NCBI RefSeq assembly: GCF_002776575.1
Contig: NZ_CP022548.1
Span: 1 to 64,000 of the forward strand
Direction of reading: 5' to 3'
DNA: 64,000 nt
Source: Sphingorhabdus sp. YGSMI21
GTDB lineage: Bacteria; Pseudomonadota; Alphaproteobacteria; Sphingomonadales; Sphingomonadaceae
Shown: positions 44,410 to 52,963 of the stretch, piece by piece
Position numbering within the stretch: position 1 is the stretch's first letter
Layout: each line of letters begins with the position of its first letter
Notes under the pieces: generated by a model
Database searches by the model: none
What the model saw: only the letters and a program-made list of their open reading frames with translations
Told to the model about the DNA's origin: nothing
Program-made: the position numbers and the translations under genes

Positions 44410-45500
44410 TGGATTTCGGACTGTCGCAAGACCAGCAGATGCTGCGCGATACAGTCGCGCGATGCCTCGCCGACACCTGCCCGCTCGACCATGTGCGTGA
44501 GTGCGCCGAAGGCGAAGCTTCTTACAGCGAAAAGGTGCAGTCTGCACTGAGCGAACTGGGCATCACAGGAATGATGGTTCCCGAACAGCATGGCGGCCTC
44601 GGTATGACCTTGCTAGATGCAGCTATTGTGGCCGAACAGCTTGCCTATGCGGTCGCTCCGGTGCCGTTTCTCGCCAGCCATGTGCTTGCACCCATCGCGC
44701 TGGCGCAAGCCGGCAACGAGCAGCAGCAGGCTGAGTGGTTGCCTCAGATCGCCAGCGGCAAAGCGCAGATCGCCGTTGCCATTGCCGAGACTATTGAGGC
44801 GCGCGACGGGGCGGGCGTAACCTGCAACAGCGGCAAGCTGGACGGCACGGCGCTGTTCGCACTCGATTTCACCGGCGCCGAGGCCTTCCTGGTGGCCGAT
44901 ACCGCGGGGCGGATGCACTTCGTCCCCGCCGATGCACCGGGGCTGGAGAAAATCCCGCTGACGACGATCGACCGCACCCGCAGCGTAGGGGAAATGCGGT
45001 TCGAGACCGTTGCGGCCGAACCACTGGCCAACGATGGCGGAGCGACTGCGGCACGGCTGCGCGATGCGGGCCGGGTGATCCTGGCCGCTGACAGCCTCGG
45101 CGCGGGTCAGGCCATGATTGAGAAGGCGGTCGATTATGCCGGACAGCGCGAACAATTCGGGCGGATCATTGGCAGCTTTCAGGCGGTCAAGCATATGTGC
45201 GCGGAAATGGCAGCCCGTCACGAACCATGCCGCTCCCTGATTTGGTACGCAGCGCATGCTTTCGACGCGGCGTCGGATGAAGCCACGCTCGCCGCGTGCC
45301 ATGCGAAATCGCATACCGGCGAGGTGTATCGCTTCGTCGCGCGCACTTCCACCGAAGTGCATGGCGGGATGGGCTTCACCGACCTGCTTGGGCTCCATTA
45401 TTGGTTCAAGCGGATCGGTTTCGATCGCCAGGTTCTTGGCGGCCCCGAAGCGGTGAGAGCCGAAGCAGCAGCGCGGCAGGGGTGGACCCGGGCAGCGTGA
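44409..45500 (+). CDS. Acyl-CoA dehydrogenase, second subunit
   Basis: A 363-residue acyl-CoA dehydrogenase homologue: MDFGLSQDQQMLRDTVARCL, GGLGMTLLDAAIVAEQLAYA, then REQFGRIIGSFQAVKHMCAE and RTSTEVHGGMGFTDLLGLHY. The middle domain is divergent and shorter than in the upstream subunit, in line with a partner that supplies only part of the FAD or CoA site. It ends 62 bp before the ligase gene, the only sizeable gap in the operon. Confidence 0.85.
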   Translation: MDFGLSQDQQMLRDTVARCLADTCPLDHVRECAEGEASYSEKVQSALSELGITGMMVPEQHGGLGMTLLDAAIVAEQLAYAVAPVPFLASHVLAPIALAQAGNEQQQAEWLPQIASGKAQIAVAIAETIEARDGAGVTCNSGKLDGTALFALDFTGAEAFLVADTAGRMHFVPADAPGLEKIPLTTIDRTRSVGEMRFETVAAEPLANDGGATAARLRDAGRVILAADSLGAGQAMIEKAVDYAGQREQFGRIIGSFQAVKHMCAEMAARHEPCRSLIWYAAHAFDAASDEATLAACHAKSHTGEVYRFVARTSTEVHGGMGFTDLLGLHYWFKRIGFDRQVLGGPEAVRAEAAARQGWTRAA

Positions 45501-45562
45501 TTTAAGTAGCTGCGGGGACGCCGCGAGACAAGCGGCGCCCCGCCAAGAGATGAGATGGAAAC

Positions 45563-47176
45563 GTGATCGACTGGAACCTTGGCGACATTCTTGATGCTAT
45601 CGAACCGGCCATGCCGAAGGATGCGCCCGCGCTGATCCATGGCGACCGGATCATCACATGGCCGGAAATGTCAGTCCGTTCGAACAATCTCGCGCGCAAC
45701 CTGCGGGAACGCGGTGCCGTCGACGGAGCGAAGGTGGCGTTCTACATGCGAAAACGTCCCGAATACGGCGAGCTGATGGCGGCCTGCTTCAAGGGTCGGC
45801 TCACGCATGTGAACATCAATTATCGCTACGTGCCCGAAGAAGTATTCTACATCTTCGACGATTCCGACAGCGAGGTGATCGTCTACAGCTCCGAATTTCG
45901 CGACTATATCCTTGAGCTGAAGGACCGGCTTGAGAAGGTCCACACTTTCGTCGAGATCGGTGATGCGTCGGAAATCGCCCCTTTCGCCGTTCCCTATGAA
46001 CATCTCACGACGCAGGGAGACGGTTCGCCTCTAGGCATCGAGCGCTCACCAGGCGATCTGCTGTTCATCTATACCGGCGGCACCACCGGCATGCCCAAGG
46101 GCGTGATGTGGCGGCACGACGACATGCGCAAGGCGCAGCTCGACGCGCAAAAGCTGCTCGGCCCGGTGCCGCAGTCGCACGAAGAAAACGTCGCGCTGAT
46201 CAAGAGCCAGGGGCCGGGACGCCGCACCCTCCCCTCCTGCCCGCTGATGCACGGCACAGGCTTTATCACCGGGATCGGCGCGCTGATGTCGGGCGGTGCA
46301 ATCGTTACACTCTCCGACCCGTCATTCGATGCCGAAGAGTTGTGGGAGACGGTCGAGAAACACAAGGTCGAGAGTATCGCAATCGTGGGTGACGCTTTCG
46401 CCAAGCCGATGCTTCGCGCCCTCGACGAACATCCCGGCCGCTGGGATACCAGCAGCCTCGTGTCGATCATCTCGTCCGGCGTGATGTGGAGCAAGGAGGT
46501 CAAGGCCGGTCTTTGCAAGCACATTTCTCAAGTCATCCTGATGGACAGTTTCGGCGCTTCCGAAGGCCTCGGCTACGGCCTTTCGGTCACCACCGCGCAA
46601 GGCGGCACCAACACCGCCAAATTCGGCATCGGCGAGTTCTGCGACGTGTTCGACGAGAACGACCAGACGGTCGAACCGGGCAGCGGCGTGCCCGGCTTTA
46701 TCGCGCGCAAGGGTGCGATCCCGGTCGGCTATTACAAGGACCCCGAAAAGTCGGCCAAGACTTTCAAGACAATCGACGGTGTGCGTTACTCGATACCGGG
46801 CGACTGGTGCCACGTGGAGACCGATGGCAGCCTGACCCTGCTCGGCCGGGGCAGCGTGTGCATCAACACCGCTGGTGAAAAGGTCTATCCCGAAGAAGTC
46901 GAAGAAGTGCTGAAGACCCACCCCGCCATCGCCGATGCGCTGGTGGTCGGCGTGCCGGACGAAAAATGGGGTCAAGCGGTAACCGCCGTGGTTCATCTCG
47001 ACAAGCAGGCTGAATTTGATGAGCAAGCTGTAAAGGATCACGTCCGCCAGCAGCTGGCGGGATATAAAACGCCCAAGGCGATCCATCCTACCGACACGCC
47101 TCTGCGCGCCTCGAACGGAAAGGCGGATTACGCAGCGGCAAAGAAAATTGCGGAAGGCAGCAGGGCGGCAGCGTGA
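45563..47176 (+). CDS. Acyl-CoA synthetase (AMP-binding)
   Basis: A 537-residue adenylate-forming ligase. The P-loop is FIYTGGTTGMPKGVMW, and later LMDSFGASEGLGYGLSVTTA, the hinge region around LLGRGSVCINTAGEKVYPEE, EEVLKTHPAIADALVVGVPD and the C-terminal GKADYAAAKKIA with the catalytic Lys. It is of the FadD17/FadD19-like fatty-acid or sterol-acid type. It would activate the acid made by oxidation so that the dehydrogenases and aldolase can act. It overlaps the monooxygenase gene by 4 bp (GTGA). Confidence 0.9.
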   Translation: MIDWNLGDILDAIEPAMPKDAPALIHGDRIITWPEMSVRSNNLARNLRERGAVDGAKVAFYMRKRPEYGELMAACFKGRLTHVNINYRYVPEEVFYIFDDSDSEVIVYSSEFRDYILELKDRLEKVHTFVEIGDASEIAPFAVPYEHLTTQGDGSPLGIERSPGDLLFIYTGGTTGMPKGVMWRHDDMRKAQLDAQKLLGPVPQSHEENVALIKSQGPGRRTLPSCPLMHGTGFITGIGALMSGGAIVTLSDPSFDAEELWETVEKHKVESIAIVGDAFAKPMLRALDEHPGRWDTSSLVSIISSGVMWSKEVKAGLCKHISQVILMDSFGASEGLGYGLSVTTAQGGTNTAKFGIGEFCDVFDENDQTVEPGSGVPGFIARKGAIPVGYYKDPEKSAKTFKTIDGVRYSIPGDWCHVETDGSLTLLGRGSVCINTAGEKVYPEEVEEVLKTHPAIADALVVGVPDEKWGQAVTAVVHLDKQAEFDEQAVKDHVRQQLAGYKTPKAIHPTDTPLRASNGKADYAAAKKIAEGSRAAA

Positions 47177-48777
47177 GCGGCAAGACCACGCCAGACTATG
47201 ACGCGGTGATCGTCGGTGCCGGTTTCAGCGGCATCTACCTGCTTCACAAACTGCGCGAGGCCGGGTTCAATATCCTGCTGGTCGATGCTGCCGCCCAGCC
47301 CGGCGGCATCTGGTACTGGAACCGCTATCCGGGCGCGCGGGTCGATTCGCAGGTTCCGCTTTACGAATTCTCACTCCCAGATATATGGCAGACATGGTCT
47401 TGGACCGAGCGCTTTCCCGGATGGGAAGAGCTGCGCACCTATTTTCGTCATGTCTGCGATACCCTCGATCTGTGGCCGCACATGCGTTTGGGCACGAGGG
47501 TCGAAAGCGCGCGCTTCGCCGAAAAGGCATCGCTCTGGCGCCTGCATCTGGACGGTGGGGACACGGTGACAGCGCGGTTTCTCCTGCCGGCTCTCGGCTT
47601 CGCGTCGAAGCCTTATGTCCCCGACATTCCCGGCCTCGACACCTTCGCTGGCGAATGGTGCCACACCGCGCGCTGGCCTCAGGAAGGCATTGATCTGGCA
47701 GGCCGCAAGATTTGCCTGATCGGCACCGGCGCCAGCGGTGTGCAGGTGGCACAGGAGGCAGCAAAATCAGCAGACCGGCTGACACTGTTTCAGAGGACGC
47801 CGATCCTGGCCCTTCCCATGCGCCAGGAGACAATGACCGAGGAAGGGCAGGTGTGCGAAAAGCAGGGGTATCCGGCCATTTTCGAACAACGCAAGCAGAC
47901 CAGCGGGGGTTTTGAATACCAGTCGCTGGAAAAATCGGCACTTGAGGTTAGCGATGAGGAGCGCACCGCACATTTCGAGCATCTCTGGCAGCGCGGCGGT
48001 CTAAAATTTTGGTATCACAATTTTGCGGATATGCTCACCAACCGCGAAGCAAACCGCTACGCTTATGATTTCTGGCGCGACAAAGTCCGGGAGCGGATCG
48101 TCGATCCGGCGCTTGCGGAAAAACTTGCTCCTGCCGAGCCGCCCCACCCCTTCGGCACCAAGCGGCCATCGCTGGAACAGAATTATTACGAGATTTTTGC
48201 GCAGGAAAATGTCGCGCTCGTCGATCTGAAGGAAACGCCGATCGTCCGGATCAGCGCGGACCGTATCGAAACTCAGGATGGGGCGTTTGACTGCGATCTG
48301 ATCGTCTTTGCAACAGGCTTCGATGCCGGACGCGGCGGACTGATCGACATGAATATAACCGGGCTGGGCGGGCTCGGTTTGGCACAGGCCTGGAACGATG
48401 GCTTGCGCGCCTATCTGGGCATGTCCGTGACGGGCTTTCCCAATATGCTGTTTTCTTACGGTCCCCTGAGCCCATCAGGTTTTGCGAACGGCCCAACGAG
48501 CGCTGAGATACAAGGCGACTGGATTTGCGACTTTCTGATATGGCTGAGGCAAGGCGGGATCAAGCTCTTCGATGCCGAACCGCAGGCCGAGACGACCTGG
48601 ACCGAAATAGTCGCCCAAGCTGGCGCGATGACACTCTTTCCCGAAGCGGACTCCTGGTACATGGGCGCAAACATCCCGAGCAAGAAGCGCCAGCTTATCA
48701 ATTTCCCAAGCGTGGTTGGCTATGCCGCCGTATGCGACGACGTAGCGCAAAATGCCTATCGCGGATTCGCCACCTAA
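47173..48777 (+). CDS. Baeyer-Villiger-type flavin monooxygenase
   Basis: A 534-residue class B flavoprotein monooxygenase, starting with GTG. The first Rossmann motif is GAGFSG (15-20), the Baeyer-Villiger fingerprint FAGEWCHTARWP (158-169) fits FxGxxxHxxxWP, and the NADPH site is GTGASG (184-189). It is close to cyclohexanone-type monooxygenases and would turn a ketone into an ester or lactone using NADPH and O2. It is coupled to the ligase gene and followed 29 bp later by a hydrolase that could open the product. Confidence 0.9.
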   Translation: MSGKTTPDYDAVIVGAGFSGIYLLHKLREAGFNILLVDAAAQPGGIWYWNRYPGARVDSQVPLYEFSLPDIWQTWSWTERFPGWEELRTYFRHVCDTLDLWPHMRLGTRVESARFAEKASLWRLHLDGGDTVTARFLLPALGFASKPYVPDIPGLDTFAGEWCHTARWPQEGIDLAGRKICLIGTGASGVQVAQEAAKSADRLTLFQRTPILALPMRQETMTEEGQVCEKQGYPAIFEQRKQTSGGFEYQSLEKSALEVSDEERTAHFEHLWQRGGLKFWYHNFADMLTNREANRYAYDFWRDKVRERIVDPALAEKLAPAEPPHPFGTKRPSLEQNYYEIFAQENVALVDLKETPIVRISADRIETQDGAFDCDLIVFATGFDAGRGGLIDMNITGLGGLGLAQAWNDGLRAYLGMSVTGFPNMLFSYGPLSPSGFANGPTSAEIQGDWICDFLIWLRQGGIKLFDAEPQAETTWTEIVAQAGAMTLFPEADSWYMGANIPSKKRQLINFPSVVGYAAVCDDVAQNAYRGFAT

Positions 48778-48806
48778 AAACTCACCAACAAGGAACCTTT
48801 CGCGCA

Positions 48807-49790
48807 ATGAATGAAATGACCCCTGTAAACAACCTTCCGACTGACATCGATTCCTTGTGGGCCGGGGACGGTTCGCACCTGCCCGAATGGTTCATAGCAG
48901 CACTGAACGTGCCGCGCGAAGAAGCTTATGTAGAGATTTCCGGTGCCAAGGTGCACTATCTCCGCTGGGGCAGCCCCGATAAGCCCAAATTGCTAATGAC
49001 ACATGGCTTCCTCGCCCATGCCCGCTGCTTCGCTTTTATTGCGCCGTTCTTCGCGGAAGAATATGATGTCGTGGCATTCGATTTGGCGGGTATGGGGGAC
49101 AGCGAAATGCGGGGGGCAGCTGACACGGCGGCCCGCGGGAGGGAATTCACCGAGGTTGCCGAGGCCCTGAACATGTTTGCGGATGGCCAAAAGCCAACGA
49201 TCATCGCGCACAGCTTCGGTTCGGGTGCCGCGCTGACAGCCGTGACCCAGTCGCCCGACGCCTTTGCTGGAGTGGTCGTATGCGACCTTATGATCATGCG
49301 CCCTGAATTGCTTGAAAAATACTGGAAGAACGATCGGTCGAGCCCGGGATCAGGGAATCCGGACAAGCCCAACAAGCGCTATCCCAGCTATGAAGCAGCG
49401 CGTGCGCGCTACATCCTATCGCCGCCTCAGCCCGCCGAGGAGCCATTCCTGCTAGATTATATTGCGTATCATTCGCTGAAGCATAAAAGAGGCAGTTGGA
49501 CGTGGAAATTCTCACCAGAGGTTTTCCGGCGGAGCAATAGGCCCGAGGAGTGGCTGAACATGGGTAAGCGGCTGGTGCAAGCGCCGGGCCGCAAAGCAAT
49601 CGTGCACGGCGGTAACAGTCTGCTCTTCTCACAGGATTCTGCCGATTACATCCGCGAGATGGGTGGAAACGACATCCCGATAATAGCCATACCGGAAGCC
49701 CGCCACCACCTGATGCTCGATCAGCCATTGGCCTTTGTCGCAGCTCTCAGGAGCGTTCTTTCTTTTTGGAAAAGCTCCCACGAACGCTAA
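48807..49790 (+). CDS. Alpha/beta hydrolase (possible lactone/ester hydrolase)
   Basis: A 327-residue alpha/beta hydrolase. Motifs: KLLMTHGFLAHARCFAFIAP, VAFDLAGMGDSEM, nucleophile Ser in IAHSFGSGAALT, and a C-terminal His in PEARHHLMLDQP. AAGGAA precedes ATG 48807. As the last gene of the operon, right after the Baeyer-Villiger enzyme, it is a good candidate for hydrolysing the ester or lactone formed. After it, 49791-49876 holds no gene. Confidence 0.85.
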   Translation: MNEMTPVNNLPTDIDSLWAGDGSHLPEWFIAALNVPREEAYVEISGAKVHYLRWGSPDKPKLLMTHGFLAHARCFAFIAPFFAEEYDVVAFDLAGMGDSEMRGAADTAARGREFTEVAEALNMFADGQKPTIIAHSFGSGAALTAVTQSPDAFAGVVVCDLMIMRPELLEKYWKNDRSSPGSGNPDKPNKRYPSYEAARARYILSPPQPAEEPFLLDYIAYHSLKHKRGSWTWKFSPEVFRRSNRPEEWLNMGKRLVQAPGRKAIVHGGNSLLFSQDSADYIREMGGNDIPIIAIPEARHHLMLDQPLAFVAALRSVLSFWKSSHER

Positions 49791-49876
49791 CCGCAATGTT
49801 AGAATGACCTGTCATATCTTCGATGAATTGGGTGGTCGAGAATACCAAATATGAATTTTGATACCTTGATTTGAAG

Positions 49877-50061
49877 CTAGGTGTTTAGTCTAGGCATTTG
49901 ATGAGTTGGATTAAGTGTAAATCTGTTTGGTTCAGTTGTCCACATTTTGCAGATGTATTCGAAGGGTGTGAGTCTCTTGAGGGTCTTCAGCCGCCGACCA
50001 TAATTGTAGGCGTCAATGAAGTCGTTGAGATGCGCGGTCAGCTGGGCATGGCTGTCATAAT
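49877..50061 (-). pseudogene. IS481-family transposase 3' fragment
   Basis: The last 62 codons of an IS481-type transposase: YDSHAQLTAHLNDFIDAYNY, GRRLKTLKRLTPFEYICKMW, then NRFTLNPTHQMPRLNT and a stop at 49877. The upstream part is missing, cut by the IS21 end at 50062. The fragment alone is non-functional. Confidence 0.8.
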
Positions 50062-50228
50062 TGTCAACGGCGGAGTAAAATCAGGCCATATGGCGGCGCA
50101 AAAGTAGACCAGTTTTTGGTTGAGCGTGATGGGTGCAAAATGGCGGCGGCCAGTCAGCCGCGCTCCCCAAATAGCTGGCGGTTGACTGGCCGCTTTGGCC
50201 CGTCAGGGCCAAATCTGGATTGGCTGGA

Positions 50229-50993
50229 TCAGGTGGCGGCTTTTGCCTTCCGGGCACGGCTTTGGCCGAGTCGATAGCTGTCGCCATTCATCTCGAGGAT
50301 GTTGACGTGGTGGGTCAGCCGATCGAGCAGTGCTCCGGTCAGACGTTCGGTGCCGAAGGTTTCGGTCCATTCGTCGAATGGCAAATTGCTGGTTATCATC
50401 GTGGAGCCGCGCTCATAGCGCTGCGAGATCAGTTCGAACAAGAGCTCTGCACCGGTCTTGGACAATGGCACAAAGCCCAACTCGTCGATGATGAGCAGCT
50501 TGACCGCGGCCAGCTGCTTTTGCAGGCGGAGCAGACGGCGCTCGTCTCGGGCTTCCATCATCTCGTTGACCAGCGTCGCGGCGGTGGTGAAGCTGACCGA
50601 GAGGCCCTTCTGGCAGGCAGCCAGCCCAAGTCCGAGGGCGACATGGGTCTTGCCTGTGCCGCTCGGGCCAAGGGCGATGACATTCTCGCGCCGGTCGATC
50701 CATTCGCAGCGGGCCAGTTCCAGCACCTGCATCTTGTTCAGCTTTGGGATCGCCTTGAAGTCGAAGCTGTCGAGGCTCTTGGTGGCCGGGAATTTCGCGG
50801 CCTTGATACGGCGTTCGATCATTCTGCGCTCGCGATCGATCAGCTCCAGCTCGACCAGACGTCCCAGGAACTGGACATGATCCAGCCCCTCGGCGGCGCA
50901 CTGGCGCGCGAGCTTTTCATACTCGCGCAGGAATGTCGGCAGCTTCAGCGTCTTCAGATGATCGGCCAGCAGGATCTTCGGCGCGTCGGTCAT
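50229..50993 (-). CDS. istB: IstB ATP-binding transposition helper
   Basis: A 254-residue AAA+ protein. Walker A is LGPSGTGKTHVALGLG, Walker B is LLIIDELGF, and ISQRYERGSTMITSNLPFDE is the sensor region. IstB (DnaC-like) promotes target DNA capture by IstA. The start overlaps the istA stop by 4 bp. It is intact. Confidence 0.9.
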   Translation of the reverse strand: MTDAPKILLADHLKTLKLPTFLREYEKLARQCAAEGLDHVQFLGRLVELELIDRERRMIERRIKAAKFPATKSLDSFDFKAIPKLNKMQVLELARCEWIDRRENVIALGPSGTGKTHVALGLGLAACQKGLSVSFTTAATLVNEMMEARDERRLLRLQKQLAAVKLLIIDELGFVPLSKTGAELLFELISQRYERGSTMITSNLPFDEWTETFGTERLTGALLDRLTHHVNILEMNGDSYRLGQSRARKAKAAT

Positions 50994-52477
50994 TCCGCCG
51001 GCTCCGTCATCAGGGCCATGTAGCTGGCGGCCGATGTGGTCTCGACATTGGCGCGCGGCAGGTAGGGATAGACATCGAGGTCGAGCTTCGGCGGCCGTTT
51101 CTCGACATGGCAGAGAACAAGGTGCTTGACGGCATCAAAGCCAATTGCCCCCAATTGCAGGGCCTTCTTCACGGCGGCATGCAGATCGTCGATGTCGAAG
51201 GTCTCGAGCAGGCGCAAAACCTGCACGTACTCGCGGCGTCCGGCCTTGATCATCCGCGCCTCCATCAGGCGGCGCAGTGTTGCGAACTCGGGCGGCAGGC
51301 TCCATTCAGCCAAGGGAGCTGCTTGGTCCAGGGCGTTGATCTTGCGCTCGATCAGCGGAAGGTAATGCAGCGGATCGAAGACCATGTCCTCGCGGTCGTA
51401 GCAGCGGGGATGGCGTGTGATGACTTCGCCGCTGCAGCCAATAACCACCTCGTCGACATAGCCCCTGATCCAGACGTCGCGGTGGCCGTAAGCGACCGGT
51501 ACCGAGTAATCGTTGGTTTTGTAGCGCACCAGCGCCTGCGAACTGACCCTTCCGGTTGCCTGGTCACAGGCATCGAACGGTGCCGCAGGAAGGCCGGTCA
51601 TCGCCGCCAGATCCCGCGCGAGGCGTTGACCGATCGTCTCGGACTGGCCCCGCAGGACATCCGCCTGACGTTCGCGGCACTGCTCCTCCAAATAGGCGTT
51701 GAACGCCTCCCAGCTCGCAAACCGCGGGATCGGTACCATGAAGTTGCGGCGGGAATAGCCGACCAGCCCTTCCGCGTTACCCTTGTCGTTGCCCTTGCCG
51801 GGGCGGCCGTAGCGATCGCGGAACAGGTAGTGCGACAGGAACCCGCTGAAGAGCGTGGCCCGCTTACGCGTTCCGTTCGGAAGAATCTTCGCAACCAGGC
51901 AGCGGTCGTTGTCGTAGAGGATCGATATCGGCACCTTGCCGAAGAACGCGAAGGCGTGGACGTGGCCATCAACCCAGGCTTCCGCCGTTGCCGCCGGATA
52001 GGCCCGCACAAAGCAGGCATCACTGTGCGGCAGGTCCATGACGAAGAAATGCGCCTTCTGCTCGACACCGCCAATGATGACAACCGCCTCGCCGAAATCG
52101 GCCTGGGCATGGCCGGGCCGATGGACCAGCGGCACGAACATCTCGCGACCGCGCCGTTCGCGCTCCCGCATGTAGTCCTTCACGATCGTGTAGCCGCCGG
52201 TGAACCCGTGTTCATCGCGGAGCCGGTCGAACACCCGCTTCGCTGTGTGCCGCTGCTTGCGATGAACCCCCAGATCGCCGTCCAGCCAGCCGTCGATAAT
52301 CCCAGTGAAGCCATCCAGCTTCGGTCGCTTGACCGGTGCCGATCGCCGGTAACCCGGCGGAACCGAGAACGCCATCATCTTGGCTACACTGTCGCGCGAG
52401 ATGTTGAAATGCCGCGCTGCCTCCCGCTGGCTCATGCCCTCAGCACAGGCCAGCCGAACCTTCCGATATAAATACAC
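50990..52477 (-). CDS. istA: IstA transposase of IS21
   Basis: A 495-residue DDE transposase, GTG start at 52477. The N-terminal helix-turn-helix is EGMSQREAARHFNISRDSVA; the catalytic core includes the first Asp in AQADFGEAV, the second in ILYDNDRC and the Glu in KGNAEGLVGY. A C-terminal beta-barrel and basic tail follow. An identical reading frame occurs at 62737 in the opposite orientation. Confidence 0.9.
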   Translation of the reverse strand: MYLYRKVRLACAEGMSQREAARHFNISRDSVAKMMAFSVPPGYRRSAPVKRPKLDGFTGIIDGWLDGDLGVHRKQRHTAKRVFDRLRDEHGFTGGYTIVKDYMRERERRGREMFVPLVHRPGHAQADFGEAVVIIGGVEQKAHFFVMDLPHSDACFVRAYPAATAEAWVDGHVHAFAFFGKVPISILYDNDRCLVAKILPNGTRKRATLFSGFLSHYLFRDRYGRPGKGNDKGNAEGLVGYSRRNFMVPIPRFASWEAFNAYLEEQCRERQADVLRGQSETIGQRLARDLAAMTGLPAAPFDACDQATGRVSSQALVRYKTNDYSVPVAYGHRDVWIRGYVDEVVIGCSGEVITRHPRCYDREDMVFDPLHYLPLIERKINALDQAAPLAEWSLPPEFATLRRLMEARMIKAGRREYVQVLRLLETFDIDDLHAAVKKALQLGAIGFDAVKHLVLCHVEKRPPKLDLDVYPYLPRANVETTSAASYMALMTEPAE

Positions 52478-52598
52478 AGTAAAAATCCTCCCGCCCTCCC
52501 TGTCGCCAGAAAGGGTAAAGGTGGACGACTTTTACACCGCCCGCAGCAAGCTCATCCCGCCGCTACCGTGGCCGACTTTTGCACCGCCGTTCTCACGC

Positions 52599-52747
52599 GT
52601 GAATATGGCATAAGCACTATCCTCCAGAAAATGACTTCGCCTGCGAGCCGGTCATTTTCTGGAGGATAGTGCTGAGCAAACAATAACGGCTGAAGTCTTC
52701 TACCAGCTATAAGCTGGTGAGTTTCCTTCAAAGGTGAGACATTAAAA
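52599..52747. repeat. IS200 left-end relic with perfect 22-bp hairpin
   Basis: About 149 bp that match 27906-28054 with few differences. It keeps the tnpA start codon and five codons before IS21 cuts it off. An inverted repeat of 22 bp (52614-52635 with 52651-52672) is perfect here and imperfect in the intact copy. On the coding strand the stem contains the GGAGG ribosome-binding site. The small hairpin ACCAGCTATAAGCTGGT is also present. Confidence 0.8.
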
Positions 52748-52759
52748 TTACAAAATATG

Positions 52760-52789
52760 GCCCTGCCGAGAAATCGGCAGGGCTTTTTT
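52760..52789 (+). terminator. Orphan Rho-independent terminator
   Basis: Stem GCCCTGCCGA / TCGGCAGGGC (52760-52769, 52774-52783), loop GAAA, then T6. No gene on the plus strand ends here; the gene it served was probably lost when the IS copies rearranged. It closely resembles the terminator of the TonB-dependent receptor at 55942. Confidence 0.8.
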
Positions 52790-52901
52790 GTAGCAAAATT
52801 GCATCAATTTGCCTGTGTATCGTGCTAAAATGGAGCAAAACTAGATGTTTCACGATTTGAGCCTGGACTTAATCGAGCGATTAGTTAAGTAATAACGGAA
52901 T

Positions 52902-52913
52902 GGGGGGGGGGGG
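52902..52913 (+). promoter_or_regulatory. Poly-G tract (12 G) upstream of TonB-dependent receptor
   Basis: An uninterrupted run of 12 G lies 50 bases before the ATG of the receptor, between the orphan terminator and the ribosome-binding site, so within or beside the promoter. Tracts of this kind are prone to slipped-strand length change and can switch surface-protein expression. A convincing -35/-10 pair could not be fixed by eye. Confidence 0.55.
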
Positions 52914-52963
52914 TGCGTAAAAATATCACTCTCCGATAAAATGTTGGGATTTGGGAGAGAGAA

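Larger units (their letters stand above)
50062..52595 (-). mobile_element. IS21-family element, copy 1
   Basis: A complete two-gene IS21 element. The ends are TGTCAACGGCGG (50062) and, reading inward from 52595, TGAGAACGGCGG, with a further internal repeat of the GGCGG-TG-AAAAGT type on each side. The flanking bases (...GTCATAAT and CGCGTGAA...) do not match, so no target duplication is visible. The left flank is an IS481 fragment and the right flank an IS200 relic, which points to recombination or deletion at this copy. Confidence 0.85.

Noticed and set aside
50220..52471. Long plus-strand frames opposite istB and istA
   Set aside because: They are antisense to intact IS21 genes, and the same shadow appears opposite the second copy.
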